DNA of 64,000 bases from the NCBI RefSeq assembly GCF_001952935.1, contig NZ_CP018319.1:3616001-3680000 (forward strand), written 5' to 3'. Below the pieces are notes generated by a model. That model saw nothing but the letters and a program-made list of their open reading frames with translations. It ran no database searches and was not told the DNA's origin. Source of the stretch: Pseudomonas frederiksbergensis (lineage in GTDB: Bacteria; Pseudomonadota; Gammaproteobacteria; Pseudomonadales; Pseudomonadaceae). The translations under genes were made by a program, and so were the position numbers. Shown here piece by piece: positions 40,169 through 49,805 of the stretch; position 1 is the first letter of the stretch, and each line of letters starts with the position of its first letter.

Positions 40169-40720
40169 TTATGTGTTGGCAGGCTGAGCGAGCGGCGGGA
40201 TTGACTCGGACCGCACGGGGTAGACCTCGGTCCGCCGGTCAGCGAAGAAGCATTCTAAGGTACGGCCCACTGTGCGGAAAGCCAACTCGGACCACGGGAT
40301 GTCGGCTTCGTCGAAAAGCTGCACTTCCAGGCTTTCGGGGCCGGCGGCAAAGTCCAGGTCCACCAGTTCGGCACGGAAGAACACATGCACCTGGCTGATG
40401 TGCGGCACGTCGATCAACGTATAGAGGGTCAGGTTGCGCACCCGCGCGCAGGCTTCTTCGGCCGTCTCGCGAATGGCCGCCTGCTCGATGGTTTCACCGT
40501 TTTCCATGAAGCCGGCGGGCAGGGTCCAATAACCGAGCCGAGGCTCGATGGCGCGTCGGCACAGCAAGACCTTGGAACCCCAGGTCGCGACGCAACCGGC
40601 GACGATATTGGGGTTCTGGTAGTGAATCGCCTGACAGCTGTCACAGACAAAACGCAGGCGCGAATCGCCCTCTGGAATACGCTGGGTCACCGGGTTGCCG
40701 CACTGACTGCAAAATTTCAT
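40169..40720 (-). CDS. Nudix hydrolase with N-terminal zinc ribbon
   Basis: A 183-residue Nudix protein. Residues 4-29 form a zinc ribbon (CSQCG ... CDSCQ) as in NudC NADH pyrophosphatases, but it lacks NudC's N-terminal domain. The Nudix box is GFMENGE-x7-RETAEEACA; the box Gly near the end (REUXEEXGU) is Cys here, while all acidic metal ligands are kept. GYWTLPAGF precedes it. It hydrolyses a nucleoside diphosphate derivative, identity unknown. It is divergent from the CoA pyrophosphatase gene, with 146 bases between. Confidence 0.86.
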   Translation of the reverse strand: MKFCSQCGNPVTQRIPEGDSRLRFVCDSCQAIHYQNPNIVAGCVATWGSKVLLCRRAIEPRLGYWTLPAGFMENGETIEQAAIRETAEEACARVRNLTLYTLIDVPHISQVHVFFRAELVDLDFAAGPESLEVQLFDEADIPWSELAFRTVGRTLECFFADRRTEVYPVRSESIPPLAQPANT

Positions 40721-40866
40721 GCTTGGGTTCCTGAATGCTGCGCCTATCTTGGCGTGCGGCGGTGTCTGTCGGCAAGTTGTCGTTTAGCGACATGCAGTGT
40801 TTATGGGGTTGGGCGGCCGGTTCGATTGGTGCATGATGCGAGATAGAGAACAAATCGAGAAGACTC

Positions 40867-41466
40867 ATGCTGGACGAGCTACTTCACCGAGTTAGCAATC
40901 ACACCCCAAGCACACTGGAAACCGATAAACGTTTCCCTGAAGCCGCCGTGCTGGTGCCCATCACCCGCAGCGACGAGCCGGAACTGGTTCTGACCCTGCG
41001 CGCCAGCGGGCTCTCGACCCATGGCGGCGAAGTCGCCTTTCCCGGCGGGCGACGCGACCCTGAAGACCCGGACCTTGTTTTCACCGCCCTGCGCGAAGCC
41101 GAAGAAGAAATCGGCCTGCCGCCGGGACTGGTCGAAGTGATCGGCCCGCTGAGCCCGTTGATCTCCCTGCACGGCATCAAGGTCACACCCTATGTCGGTG
41201 TGATTCCGGACTTTGTCGAGTACCGGGCCAACGATGCCGAGATTGCCGCCGTTTTCAGCGTACCGCTGGAGTTCTTCCGCAAGGACCCACGCGAGCACAC
41301 CCATCGAATCGATTACCAGGGGCGCAGTTGGTACGTGCCGAGCTATCGTTATGGCGAGTACAAAATCTGGGGCCTCACGGCGATTATGATCGTCGAGTTG
41401 ATCAACCTGCTCTATGACGCCAAAATCAGCCTGCACCAGCCACCCAAGACATTTATCAATACCTGA
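40867..41466 (+). CDS. CoA pyrophosphatase (NudL-type Nudix hydrolase)
   Basis: A 199-residue Nudix protein with the UPF0035 signature that marks CoA diphosphatases: LRASGLSTHGGEVAFPGGRR upstream of the Nudix box, which reads GGRRDPEDPDLVFTALREAE and then EEIGL. The family splits CoA or its oxidised forms to 3',5'-ADP and phosphopantetheine. EVIGPLSPLISLHGIKVTPYV-type residues follow. It is the first of three closely spaced plus-strand genes, with a gamma carbonic anhydrase and a DUF1289 protein next. Confidence 0.88.
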   Translation: MLDELLHRVSNHTPSTLETDKRFPEAAVLVPITRSDEPELVLTLRASGLSTHGGEVAFPGGRRDPEDPDLVFTALREAEEEIGLPPGLVEVIGPLSPLISLHGIKVTPYVGVIPDFVEYRANDAEIAAVFSVPLEFFRKDPREHTHRIDYQGRSWYVPSYRYGEYKIWGLTAIMIVELINLLYDAKISLHQPPKTFINT

Positions 41467-41533
41467 CGCCATCGCCCGTATGGCGTGAAGCCGATTTTTG
41501 CAAGTGAGCCAGCCTGGCCTTGAGGACAACAAG

Positions 41534-42058
41534 ATGAAATATCGCCTGGGCGACGCCCGTGTCGAAACCCATCCGCAGAGCTGGGTCGCACCCAATGCCG
41601 TGCTGGTGGGCAAGGTCAAGCTGGAAGAGGGTGCCAACGTCTGGTTCAACGCGGTGCTGCGTGGCGACAACGAACTGATCCTGATCGGCAAGAACAGCAA
41701 CGTCCAGGACGGCACGGTGATGCACACCGACATGGGTTATCCCCTGACCATCGGCACCGGCGTGACCATCGGCCATAACGCCATGCTTCATGGCTGCACG
41801 GTGGGCGATTACAGCTTGATCGGGATTAACGCGGTGATCCTCAACGGCGCGAAAATCGGCAAGAACTGCATCATCGGCGCCAACTCACTCATCGGTGAGG
41901 GCAAGGAGATTCCAGACGGTTCGCTGGTCATGGGCTCCCCCGGCAAAGTAGTACGAGAGCTGACGGAGCCGCAGAAAAAAATGCTGGAAGCCAGTGCTGC
42001 TCACTATGTGCATAACTCGCAACGTTATGCCCGCGATCTGGTCGAGCAGGAAGAATGA
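41534..42058 (+). CDS. Gamma carbonic anhydrase family protein
   Basis: Left-handed beta-helix protein of 174 residues (YrdA/PaaY type). Repeated hexapeptides run through [20 protein letters not shown] and [20 protein letters not shown]. The zinc His residues are in [16 protein letters not shown]. The C-terminal helix packs on the trimer ([16 protein letters not shown]). Carbonic anhydrase activity is not proved for most such proteins. Its last four bases overlap the start of the DUF1289 gene. Confidence 0.9.
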   Translation: MKYRLGDARVETHPQSWVAPNAVLVGKVKLEEGANVWFNAVLRGDNELILIGKNSNVQDGTVMHTDMGYPLTIGTGVTIGHNAMLHGCTVGDYSLIGINAVILNGAKIGKNCIIGANSLIGEGKEIPDGSLVMGSPGKVVRELTEPQKKMLEASAAHYVHNSQRYARDLVEQEE

Positions 42059-42270
42059 GCACGCCCGAACGCCCGGTTCGATCGCCTTGCGTGAATATAT
42101 GCGCGCTGGATGAAGACGATATTTGCACCGGGTGTCAGCGCACAGTGGAAGAAATCACCCGCTGGAGCCGGATGGACAACGAAGAGCGGCGCACGGTGTT
42201 GGGGTTGTGTCATGAGCGGGCCAAATCCAGCGGGATTCTCTGGATGCTGCCTTCAAAATCCGATACCTGA
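42055..42270 (+). CDS. DUF1289 domain-containing protein
   Basis: A 71-residue Cys-rich protein: [21 protein letters not shown] has the CxxxC and CxxC pattern that may bind a metal, followed by [20 protein letters not shown], the family's conserved tail. The ATG overlaps the TGA of the upstream gene (ATGA), so it is translated with it. Function unknown. Confidence 0.87.
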   Translation: MSTPERPVRSPCVNICALDEDDICTGCQRTVEEITRWSRMDNEERRTVLGLCHERAKSSGILWMLPSKSDT

Positions 42271-42284
42271 GGTATTGGGGCTTT

Positions 42285-42433
42285 TGTGGCGAGGGGGCTT
42301 GTCGGAACGCCGTATCGCCCCGTTGCGCTGCGAAACAGCGCTAAAACCTGCAATCGTGTTCAGCCAGACCCACCGCGCATACCGAATTTACGACTCCTGC
42401 GCAGCCGAACGGGGGCGAGCCCCCTCGCCACAG
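42285..42433. repeat. REP-type inverted repeat, class A, long form
   Basis: TGTGGCGAGGGGGCTTGTCG at one end and CCCCCTCGCCACAG at the other, about 110 bases apart. The left arm is worn after GGGGGCTTG. It lies between the DUF1289 and VUT genes. Confidence 0.75.
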
Positions 42434-42495
42434 GTTATTTGTGAGCCAAAGATAAAGTACCCTGTGCGCCAAATTGACAGGTATCCCGCCGTCCC

Positions 42496-42963
42496 ATGCT
42501 CTTCCTGATCGCCTACATCAGCAGCGTCGTGCTGACCAACTACGCCTTTTCCACCGCCCCGCACCTGGACATCATCTGGTCGGCCTGGGGTGGTTTGATC
42601 TTCGTTTTGCGCGACATGGTGCAAACCCGTTTCGGCCATGGCGCAATCGTGGCGATGCTGGCAGCGCTGGTGTTGTCCTACGTGACATCCGATCCCTCCA
42701 TCGCGCTGGCCAGCGCCACGGCGTTCGCCGTCTCGGAGTGCATCGACTGGCTGGTGTTCAGCATCACCAAGCGTCCCTTGCACGACCGCCTGTGGATAAG
42801 TTCGGCGCTGAGCATTCCCCTCGATACCTTCATTTTCTTCGGCATGATCGATGCTTTTACTCCAGGCGTGATCCTCACGGCCATGGGCTCGAAGTTCGCA
42901 GGAGTGACCGTGGTGTGGATCGTGATGGCCTGGCGCTTGCGCAAGCAGGCAGTCGTCAGCTGA
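42496..42963 (+). CDS. VUT-family transporter (probable queuosine precursor importer)
   Basis: Integral membrane protein of 155 residues with about five hydrophobic segments, matching the VUT/YhhQ family (E. coli YhhQ imports preQ0/preQ1): VVLTNYAF, VLRDMVQTRFGH and FAVSECIDWLVFS are characteristic. It is shorter than the 220-residue E. coli protein, lacking the first helices, but this short form is common in Pseudomonas. No preQ1 riboswitch motif was seen in the 62 bases after the repeat. Confidence 0.82.
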   Translation: MLFLIAYISSVVLTNYAFSTAPHLDIIWSAWGGLIFVLRDMVQTRFGHGAIVAMLAALVLSYVTSDPSIALASATAFAVSECIDWLVFSITKRPLHDRLWISSALSIPLDTFIFFGMIDAFTPGVILTAMGSKFAGVTVVWIVMAWRLRKQAVVS

Positions 42964-43063
42964 AGCCAAACCCGCCGGTTCATGTAAAATGCCGCGCTTT
43001 CTCCCCATGGGAAGCGCGCCAGGCGTCGCGTCCCTCGATGATCCGCTCCTTTGAGGACCTGAG

Positions 43064-44245
43064 ATGACCCGTATCGGAACTCCATTGTCGCCAACCGCGA
43101 CCCGCGTACTGCTGTGTGGCTGTGGTGAGTTGGGCAAGGAAGTGGTGATCGAGCTGCAACGCCTGGGCGTTGAAGTGATTGCCGTGGATCGCTACGCCAA
43201 CGCGCCGGCCATGCAGGTCGCGCATCGCAGCCATGTGATCAACATGCTCGACGGCGCCGCCCTGCGTGCGGTGATCGAAGCCGAAAAGCCGCATTTCATC
43301 GTGCCGGAAATCGAAGCCATTGCCACCGCGACCCTCGTGGAACTGGAAGCCGAAGGCTTCACGGTGATTCCGACTGCTCGCGCCGCGCAATTGACCATGA
43401 ACCGCGAAGGCATCCGTCGTCTGGCCGCTGAAGAACTGGACCTGCCGACCTCGCCGTACCACTTTGCCGACACCTTCGAGGATTACAGCAAGGCTGTCGA
43501 AGACCTCGGTTTCCCCTGTGTGGTCAAGCCGGTGATGAGCTCGTCGGGCAAAGGCCAGAGCCTGCTGCGCAGCGCCGATGACGTGAAAACCGCTTGGGAT
43601 TACGCGCAAGAAGGTGGCCGTGCCGGTAAAGGCCGCGTGATCGTCGAAGGCTTTATCGACTTTGACTACGAAATCACCCTGTTGACCGTGCGCCACGTTG
43701 GCGGCACTACGTTCTGCGCGCCAGTCGGCCACCGTCAGGAGAAGGGCGACTATCAGGAATCCTGGCAGCCACAAGCCATGAGCCCGATTGCCCTGGCCGA
43801 ATCCGAGCGCGTTGCCAAAGCCGTCACTGAAGCCTTGGGTGGCCGTGGTCTGTTTGGTGTCGAGCTGTTCATCAAAGGCGATCAAGTCTGGTTCAGCGAA
43901 GTCTCGCCGCGTCCACATGACACCGGTCTGGTGACGTTGATTTCCCAGGACCTGTCGCAATTCGCACTGCACGCACGGGCGATTCTGGGCCTGCCGATTC
44001 CATTGATCCGTCAGTTCGGGCCATCGGCTTCGGCGGTGATTCTGGTGGAAGGGCAGTCGACTCAGACAGCTTTCGCCAATCTCGGTGCTGCGTTGAGCGA
44101 GCCGGATACGGCGTTGCGTCTGTTCGGCAAGCCTGAGGTCAATGGTCAGCGCCGGATGGGTGTGGCGTTGGCGCGGGATGAGTCGATTGAGGCTGCACGG
44201 GCTAAAGCGACCCGCGCTTCCCAGGCTGTTGTTGTAGAGTTGTAA
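43064..44245 (+). CDS. purT: Formate-dependent phosphoribosylglycinamide formyltransferase
   Basis: ATP-grasp enzyme of 393 residues that makes formyl-GAR from GAR, formate and ATP, an alternative to PurN. The preATP-grasp domain has [15 protein letters not shown], followed by [19 protein letters not shown]. The phosphate loop is [12 protein letters not shown] and the metal site is in [23 protein letters not shown] cut here to its core [13 protein letters not shown] 43064 follows TGAGGA. A hairpin (CGCGCTT/AAGCGCG, 42993-43018) stands in the leader. Confidence 0.96.
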   Translation: MTRIGTPLSPTATRVLLCGCGELGKEVVIELQRLGVEVIAVDRYANAPAMQVAHRSHVINMLDGAALRAVIEAEKPHFIVPEIEAIATATLVELEAEGFTVIPTARAAQLTMNREGIRRLAAEELDLPTSPYHFADTFEDYSKAVEDLGFPCVVKPVMSSSGKGQSLLRSADDVKTAWDYAQEGGRAGKGRVIVEGFIDFDYEITLLTVRHVGGTTFCAPVGHRQEKGDYQESWQPQAMSPIALAESERVAKAVTEALGGRGLFGVELFIKGDQVWFSEVSPRPHDTGLVTLISQDLSQFALHARAILGLPIPLIRQFGPSASAVILVEGQSTQTAFANLGAALSEPDTALRLFGKPEVNGQRRMGVALARDESIEAARAKATRASQAVVVEL

Positions 44246-44258
44246 CCGAGTCGCGCCA

Positions 44259-44350
44259 TTCGCGAGCAAGCCCGCTCCCACACTTGACCGGTGTGAACAC
44301 AGATTTTGTATACATCCAAAATCTAATGTGGGAGCGGGCTTGCTCGCGAA
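44259..44350. repeat. REP-type inverted repeat, class B
   Basis: TTCGCGAGCAAGCCCGCTCC and its inverse GGAGCGGGCTTGCTCGCGAA face each other with about 50 bases between, in the gap between purT and the convergent MFS gene. The order of arms is inverted relative to other class B copies. Confidence 0.87.
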
Positions 44351-44365
44351 GCTTTTGCTTTTTCT

Positions 44366-45682
44366 TCAGGCCACTCGATTCAGATCGTTATCACGCGTTT
44401 CCTTCAGGCACAGCACAGCAATCAAGCTCAGCACCGCCGCCCCCGACACATACCCGCCGACATAACTCAAACCACCCATCGCCACCAGCTTCTGGGCGAA
44501 GAACGGTGCCGCCGAGGCCCCGACAATGCCGCCCAGGTTGTAGGCCGCCGACGCACCGGTATAACGCACGTGGGTTGGAAACAGTTCCGGCAGCAGTGCG
44601 CCCATCGGCGCAAACGTCACGCCCATCAGAAACAGCTCGATGCACAGAAACAGCGCCACGCCCCAGGTCGAACCTTGGGTCAACAGGGGCTCCATCAGGA
44701 AACCGGACAGAATCGCCAGCACACCGCCGATGATCAGCACCGGTTTGCGCCCGTATCGATCACTGGCCAAGGCCGACAGCGGCGTGGCGGCGGCCATGAA
44801 CAGCACGGCGAAGCACAGCAGCGCGAGGAAGGTCTCGCGGGTGTAGCCGAGCGTCGACACGCCATAGCTCAGCGAAAACACCGTCGAGATATAGAACAGC
44901 GCGTAGCACACCACCATCGATCCGGCACCCAGCAGCATCGGTGCCCAATATTGGCTGAACAGCTCGACCAGCGGGATTTTCACCCGCTCCTGGCGCGCCA
45001 TTGCGTTGGCAAATACCGGGGTTTCGTGAAGCTTGAGCCGCACGTACAGGCCAACCATCACCAGCGCGGCACTGAGCAGGAACGGAATCCGCCAGCCCCA
45101 TGAGCGGAACTGCTCGTCGTCCAGGGTCATGGCCAGTGTAAGAAACAGGCCGTTGGCCGCGAGGAAACCAATCGAGGGGCCGAGTTGCGGGAACATGCCA
45201 AACCAGGCGCGTTTGCCCTTCGGTGCATTCTCCGTCGCCAGCAACGCCGCGCCGCCCCATTCGCCGCCGAGTCCCAGGCCTTGGCCGAAGCGCAGCACGC
45301 AAAGCAGGATCGGCGCCCAGGCGCCAATGCTGTCGTAACCCGGGAGCACGCCGATCAGCGTGGTGCATACGCCCATCAGCAGCAGCGAGGCAACCAGTGT
45401 CGATTTGCGCCCGATACGGTCGCCGAAGTGACCGAAAAGCGCTGAGCCCAGCGGTCGAGCCAGGAAGGCGATGCCGAAGGTGAGGAATGCCGACAGCATC
45501 TGGGCTGTGCCGGAGGTCTGCGGAAAAAACACCGGACCGATCACCAGCGCAGCGGCAGTGGCATAGACGTAGAAGTCGTAGAACTCGATGGCGGTGCCGA
45601 TGAAACTCGCGGTCGCCACGCGGGTGGCGGAGTTCGTCGGTTGTGCAGGCGCGGTGTCGTTATAAGTCGTGCTGGTCGTCAT
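44366..45682 (-). CDS. MFS transporter, metabolite:H+ symporter family
   Basis: Twelve-helix transporter of 438 residues. The motif ATASFIGTAIEFYDFYVYAT and RPLGSALFGHFGDRIGRKSTL are typical of the MHS family (ShiA, ProP, KgtP relatives). The central loop (about 230-260) is hydrophilic. The substrate is a small organic acid or osmolyte, not determinable here. ATG 45682 (MTTSTTYN) was chosen; an ATG 21 bases upstream is in frame and has a GGGG before it. The gene stands alone between REP elements. Confidence 0.85.
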   Translation of the reverse strand: MTTSTTYNDTAPAQPTNSATRVATASFIGTAIEFYDFYVYATAAALVIGPVFFPQTSGTAQMLSAFLTFGIAFLARPLGSALFGHFGDRIGRKSTLVASLLLMGVCTTLIGVLPGYDSIGAWAPILLCVLRFGQGLGLGGEWGGAALLATENAPKGKRAWFGMFPQLGPSIGFLAANGLFLTLAMTLDDEQFRSWGWRIPFLLSAALVMVGLYVRLKLHETPVFANAMARQERVKIPLVELFSQYWAPMLLGAGSMVVCYALFYISTVFSLSYGVSTLGYTRETFLALLCFAVLFMAAATPLSALASDRYGRKPVLIIGGVLAILSGFLMEPLLTQGSTWGVALFLCIELFLMGVTFAPMGALLPELFPTHVRYTGASAAYNLGGIVGASAAPFFAQKLVAMGGLSYVGGYVSGAAVLSLIAVLCLKETRDNDLNRVA

Positions 45683-45861
45683 GCGGTTATCCCTGACAGT
45701 CATGTGCCCCAGTGGAGCGAATTATTATGGTCGAACACCCAGGGATGTGGGTTTGATGCGGGGTGCGGGTAGCACGGGGGTATGGCGGGGCTTTGGTAAG
45801 CTGGGGGGATTATAGGAAGGAGGCTAACGATCGAACAAGGGGCCAAGGACTGGCGATGGAA

Positions 45862-45893
45862 TTGTGGCGAGGGGGCTTGCCCCCTCGCCACAA
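45862..45893. repeat. REP-type element, class A, minimal hairpin
   Basis: TTGTGGCGAGGGG/CCCCTCGCCACAA is a perfect 13-base stem with a GCTTGC loop, so the long central part of the other class A elements is missing. It stands after the end of the CorB-like gene. Confidence 0.83.
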
Positions 45894-45908
45894 GGTACGT
45901 GCTGGGTC

Positions 45909-47144
45909 TTAGATAACAACAGGCACTGAACTGGTATGCCAGATCAATACGCGACTGACGCGATTGTCTTCAGTCTCCAGAATCTCCAGCCGATAACGCC
46001 CGATCTTCAGGCATACCGCACTGTCCGGAATCGTCTCCAGGGCCTCGGTCACCAACCCGTTGAGGGTTTTCGGGCCGTCGCTCGGCAAGTGCCAGCCCAG
46101 GCTCTTGTTCAGTTCGCGAATCGACGCTGCACCTTCGATCACCAGGCGGCCATCGGCCTGTGGGTGGATATGCGGGTTATCCAGGCTGTGCTGGCTTTCG
46201 AACTCGCCGACGATTTCTTCGAGAATGTCTTCCAGGGTGACGATGCCAAGCACTTCACCGTACTCGTCGACCACCATGCCCAGGCGTCGCTGTTGTTTGT
46301 GGAAATTCAGCAGCTGCAATTGCAACGGAGTGCTTTCCGGCACGAAGTAGGGGTCGTGACACGCTGACAGCAGTGCTTCACGGGTCAGGCTGGCGTCGGG
46401 CAGCAGATGACGGATCTGGCGGGTATTGAGCACCGCTTCGACCTGATTGATGTCGCTGTGGAAAACCGGCAAGCGCGTGCGTTTATTGGCGCGAAGCTGT
46501 TCGATGATCTCCTCGAGGGAGTCATCCAGATTGACCCCTTCGACGTCACTGCGTGGCACCAGAATGTCGTTGACCGTGATGTTGTCCAGCGCATGGATGC
46601 CTGACAGCGGGTGCGGGCGGCAGACGGCGTGTTCGTGATCGTCGTGCCGATCGTTCGGGGTCTCGTCTTCGCTCTGCTGCACCACTTTGACTTGGCGGGC
46701 GAACGGTCGCATCAGCAGTTGGCTTATGCCATTGAGCAGCCAGGCGGCGGGATAGATGATTTTCAGTGGTACGCCAAGCAAGGTGTTGCCCAGGGCCAGG
46801 ACGGCGTCCGGATAACGGGCGGCGAGGGTGCGCGGCAGGTAGTCGGCGAACACCAGAAGCACAGCGCCAGCCCCCAGGCAGGCGATCCATGGACCGTTTT
46901 CCGCCCAAATGAAAATCGCCAGCAAGGTGCTGATGACCACCACCAATGCGCGGCATAGGGTGTTGCAGAGGATCAGGCTATTGAGCGAAAAGCTCAGCTT
47001 TGCCACCGGTTTGTCGCTCGAACGCGAAGCGGTTCGCTGGGCGAGCAAGTGCTGTTGCGCCGCTTCGATGGCGGTAAACAGCCCCGACCATAAAATCAGC
47101 AGGGCCATTACCGCGAGCATCGGCCCTATGGGCAAGTCGTCCAT
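45909..47144 (-). CDS. CorB/YfjD-like membrane protein with CBS domains
   Basis: Protein of 411 residues in the CNNM/CorC-HlyC family. An N-terminal DUF21 domain with about four hydrophobic segments (VMALLILWSGLFTAIEAA) is followed by a tandem CBS pair (about 190-320; VNLDDSLEEIIEQL ... GMVVDEYGEVLGIVTLEDIL) and a C-terminal CorC_HlyC domain. The family is linked to magnesium efflux or cobalt resistance. It follows the CcsA-like gene by 12 bases on the minus strand; the E. coli order yfjD-ypjD-ffh is kept. Confidence 0.89.
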   Translation of the reverse strand: MDDLPIGPMLAVMALLILWSGLFTAIEAAQQHLLAQRTASRSSDKPVAKLSFSLNSLILCNTLCRALVVVISTLLAIFIWAENGPWIACLGAGAVLLVFADYLPRTLAARYPDAVLALGNTLLGVPLKIIYPAAWLLNGISQLLMRPFARQVKVVQQSEDETPNDRHDDHEHAVCRPHPLSGIHALDNITVNDILVPRSDVEGVNLDDSLEEIIEQLRANKRTRLPVFHSDINQVEAVLNTRQIRHLLPDASLTREALLSACHDPYFVPESTPLQLQLLNFHKQQRRLGMVVDEYGEVLGIVTLEDILEEIVGEFESQHSLDNPHIHPQADGRLVIEGAASIRELNKSLGWHLPSDGPKTLNGLVTEALETIPDSAVCLKIGRYRLEILETEDNRVSRVLIWHTSSVPVVI

Positions 47145-47156
47145 TAATGCCGCCCG

Positions 47157-47969
47157 TCAGATATGCAGGATGTATTCACGGACCAGTTTACTGCCGAAAT
47201 AGGCCAGCATCAGCAGGCAGAAACCGGCGAGGGTCCAGCGAATGGCCTTGTGTCCGCGCCAGCCGAGGCGATTGCGCCCCCATAGCAGCACGCTGAAAAC
47301 GATCCAGGCCAGGCAGGCCAGCAAGGTTTTGTGCACCAGGTGCTGGGCGAAAAGATTGTCCACGAACAGCCAGCCGGAAATCAGCGACAGCGACAGCAGG
47401 GTCCAGCCGGCCCAGAGGAAACCGAACAGCAGGCTTTCCATGGTTTGCAGCGGCGGGAAGTTCTTGATCAGGCCGGACGGGTGTTTGTGCTTGAGCTGAT
47501 GGTCTTGAACCAGTAGCAGCAACGCCTGGAACACCGCAATGGTGAACATGCCGTAGGCGAGGATCGACAGCAGGATATGGGCGAGGATGCCCGGCTCTTC
47601 GTCGATGATCTGCACGGTGCCGGCGGGGGCGAGCTGTGCGAGCAGTACGGTGGCGGCGCCGAGCGGGAACAGCAATATAAGCAGGTTTTCCACCGGGATC
47701 CGTGAGCAGGCCAACAGCGTCAGGGCAATCACCGCGGCGGCAATCAGGCTGGCGGCGCTGAAAAAATCCAGGCCCAGGCCAATCGGTGTCAGCAGGTGGG
47801 TGAACAGGCTGGCGCTATGAGCCAGCACGGCGAGCACGCCGAGCGTGACCAGCAGGCGTTTGTTCGCCTTGGCACCGGTGGCCAGGCGAGTGCCCTGATA
47901 GAGGGTCGCAGCGGCGTATAAGCAGGCGGCGGCGAGGGTAACTAGCAAACTGGGTGGCAAGGGGAGCAT
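47157..47969 (-). CDS. CcsA-like inner-membrane protein (YpjD type)
   Basis: Integral protein of 270 residues with eight or so hydrophobic segments, in the CcsA/HemX cytochrome-assembly superfamily. YQGTRLATG follows helix 1, and the family region ILLSILAYGMFTIAVFQALL is followed by a loop rich in His (QDHQLKHKH) and by conserved Trp/Gly in FLWAGWTLLSLSLISGW. It is the YpjD protein always found next to ffh. A direct role in cytochrome c assembly is not proved; haem handling is an inference. Confidence 0.86.
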   Translation of the reverse strand: MLPLPPSLLVTLAAACLYAAATLYQGTRLATGAKANKRLLVTLGVLAVLAHSASLFTHLLTPIGLGLDFFSAASLIAAAVIALTLLACSRIPVENLLILLFPLGAATVLLAQLAPAGTVQIIDEEPGILAHILLSILAYGMFTIAVFQALLLLVQDHQLKHKHPSGLIKNFPPLQTMESLLFGFLWAGWTLLSLSLISGWLFVDNLFAQHLVHKTLLACLAWIVFSVLLWGRNRLGWRGHKAIRWTLAGFCLLMLAYFGSKLVREYILHI

Positions 47970-48053
47970 AAATCCTGTTAGGCAAGCCCGAAAGGCGCTG
48001 AGTTTGGCATAGAACCCCTACAGCACGAAAGACCATGCAAGCTGACGACGAGG

Positions 48054-48082
48054 TGTCCGCCAGACGCAGTCTTCGCTATAAT
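48054..48082 (+). promoter_or_regulatory. Likely sigma-70 promoter of ffh
   Basis: TATAAT at 48077-48082 is a perfect -10 box. TGTCCG at 48054-48059 is a weak -35 box 17 bases upstream. It lies about 100 bases before the ffh ATG in the spacer shared with the divergent CcsA-like gene. Confidence 0.45.
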
Positions 48083-48179
48083 CCGCGACCTGCCCACGCC
48101 GCAGGCTCGCCGAGCACATGTTTATTCCGGTCTGGGCCGCCATTATCCCGGTCTACACAGGGCCTGAAAGGATCGCGCA

Positions 48180-49556
48180 ATGTTTGAAAACTTAACCGAC
48201 CGTCTCTCGCAGACGCTGCGCCATGTCACCGGCAAGGCCAAGCTGACCGAAGACAACATCAAAGACACCCTGCGCGAAGTGCGCATGGCGTTGCTCGAAG
48301 CTGACGTCGCCCTGCCGGTCGTCAAGGACTTCGTCAATTCGGTCAAGGAACGCGCCGTCGGCACCGAGGTGTCGCGCAGCCTGACGCCGGGCCAGGCCTT
48401 CGTGAAGATCGTCCAGGCCGAACTCGAAAGCCTGATGGGCGCGGCCAACGAAGACTTGAACCTGAGCGCCGTTCCTCCGGCCGTCGTGCTGATGGCCGGT
48501 TTGCAGGGCGCGGGTAAAACCACTACCGCCGGCAAACTTGCGCGCTTTCTCAAAGAGCGCAAGAAGAAGTCGGTCATGGTCGTATCGGCGGACGTTTACC
48601 GCCCGGCGGCGATCAAGCAGCTGGAAATGCTCGCCGGTGAAGTCGGCGTAACCTTCTTCCCGTCCGACCTGAGCCAGAAGCCGGTCGACATCGCGCAAGC
48701 GGCTATTAAAGAAGCAAAACTGAAATTCATCGACGTGGTCATCGTCGATACCGCCGGTCGCCTGCACATCGATGAAGAGATGATGGGCGAGATCAAGGCG
48801 CTGCATGCCGCGATCAACCCGGTCGAAACGCTGTTCGTGGTCGACGCCATGACCGGCCAGGACGCCGCCAACACGGCCAAGGCCTTTGGCGACGCGCTGC
48901 CGCTGACCGGTGTGATCCTGACCAAGGTCGACGGTGATGCCCGTGGCGGTGCTGCACTGTCGGTGCGCGCAATCACCGGCAAGCCGATCAAGTTCATCGG
49001 TATGGGCGAGAAGAGCGACGCGCTCGAGCCGTTCCATCCTGAACGTATTGCTTCGCGCATCCTCGGGATGGGCGATGTGCTCAGCCTGATCGAGCAGGCC
49101 GAACAGACCCTCGACAAGGACAAGGCCGACAAACTGGCCAAGAAGCTGAAGAAGGGCAAGGGTTTCGACCTCGAAGACTTCCGCGATCAGCTGCAACAGA
49201 TGAAAAACATGGGCGGCCTCGGCGGCCTCATGGACAAACTGCCAAACATGGGCGGTATGAACCTGGCGCAGATGGGCAACGCCCAGGGTGCGGCAGAGAA
49301 ACAATTCAAGCAGATGGAAGCCATCATCAATTCCATGACCCCGGCCGAGCGCCGCGACCCTGAGATGATCAGCGGTTCGCGCAAACGCCGGATCGCCATG
49401 GGTTCCGGCACTCAGGTGCAGGACATCGGTCGCTTGATCAAGCAGCACAAGCAGATGCAGAAGATGATGAAGAAGTTCTCCGCAAAAGGCGGAATGGCCA
49501 AAATGATGCGCGGCATGGGCGGTATGTTGCCCGGCGGCGGCATGCCAAGAATGTAA
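48180..49556 (+). CDS. ffh: Signal recognition particle protein Ffh
   Basis: GTPase that, with 4.5S RNA, brings nascent membrane proteins to the translocon; 458 residues. N domain (1-90), then the G domain with GLQGAGKTTTAGKLA (P-loop), DTAGRLHIDEEMM and TKVDGDARGGA, and the methionine-rich M domain from about 300 (MGGLGGLMDKL, then QKMMKKFSAKGGMAKMMRG) that binds the signal peptide and RNA. ATG 48180 has GAAAGGA upstream. The 4.5S RNA gene is not in this window. Confidence 0.97.
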   Translation: MFENLTDRLSQTLRHVTGKAKLTEDNIKDTLREVRMALLEADVALPVVKDFVNSVKERAVGTEVSRSLTPGQAFVKIVQAELESLMGAANEDLNLSAVPPAVVLMAGLQGAGKTTTAGKLARFLKERKKKSVMVVSADVYRPAAIKQLEMLAGEVGVTFFPSDLSQKPVDIAQAAIKEAKLKFIDVVIVDTAGRLHIDEEMMGEIKALHAAINPVETLFVVDAMTGQDAANTAKAFGDALPLTGVILTKVDGDARGGAALSVRAITGKPIKFIGMGEKSDALEPFHPERIASRILGMGDVLSLIEQAEQTLDKDKADKLAKKLKKGKGFDLEDFRDQLQQMKNMGGLGGLMDKLPNMGGMNLAQMGNAQGAAEKQFKQMEAIINSMTPAERRDPEMISGSRKRRIAMGSGTQVQDIGRLIKQHKQMQKMMKKFSAKGGMAKMMRGMGGMLPGGGMPRM

Positions 49557-49705
49557 ATAATTTACGCAAGGGCTTGCCCTTGCACCTCCCACACGGAAGT
49601 GGGATCTCCAGCAAACCCGCACTTGGCGGGAGCTGACTGGCCGTTTTCAACGACGGCTCTATAGCAAATCTTGATGGCGGCCGAAAGACCGCTGGAAAAA
49701 GACAT

Positions 49706-49733
49706 TTGCAAAAGTCCGGATATTCCTTAGAAT
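49706..49733 (+). promoter_or_regulatory. Likely sigma-70 promoter of the rpsP operon
   Basis: TTGCAA (49706-49711), a 16-base spacer and TAGAAT (49728-49733) form a good promoter about 70 bases before rpsP. Two GC hairpins (near 49587 and 49614) between ffh and this site lack a T-run, so read-through from ffh is possible. Confidence 0.6.
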
Positions 49734-49805
49734 ATGCGGCCTTTCGGGCACCTATGCCCGCTGTGCCTTTAGATTTGCAGCACCGACTACAGGAACGATG
49801 TTCAC

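Noticed and set aside
42434..42495. Possible preQ1 riboswitch before the VUT transporter
   Set aside because: No preQ1-I or preQ1-II consensus pattern and too little space after the REP element.
42993..43018. Hairpin CGCGCTT/AAGCGCG before purT as a riboswitch
   Set aside because: Single hairpin with no known aptamer pattern and no T-run; mentioned only in the purT entry.
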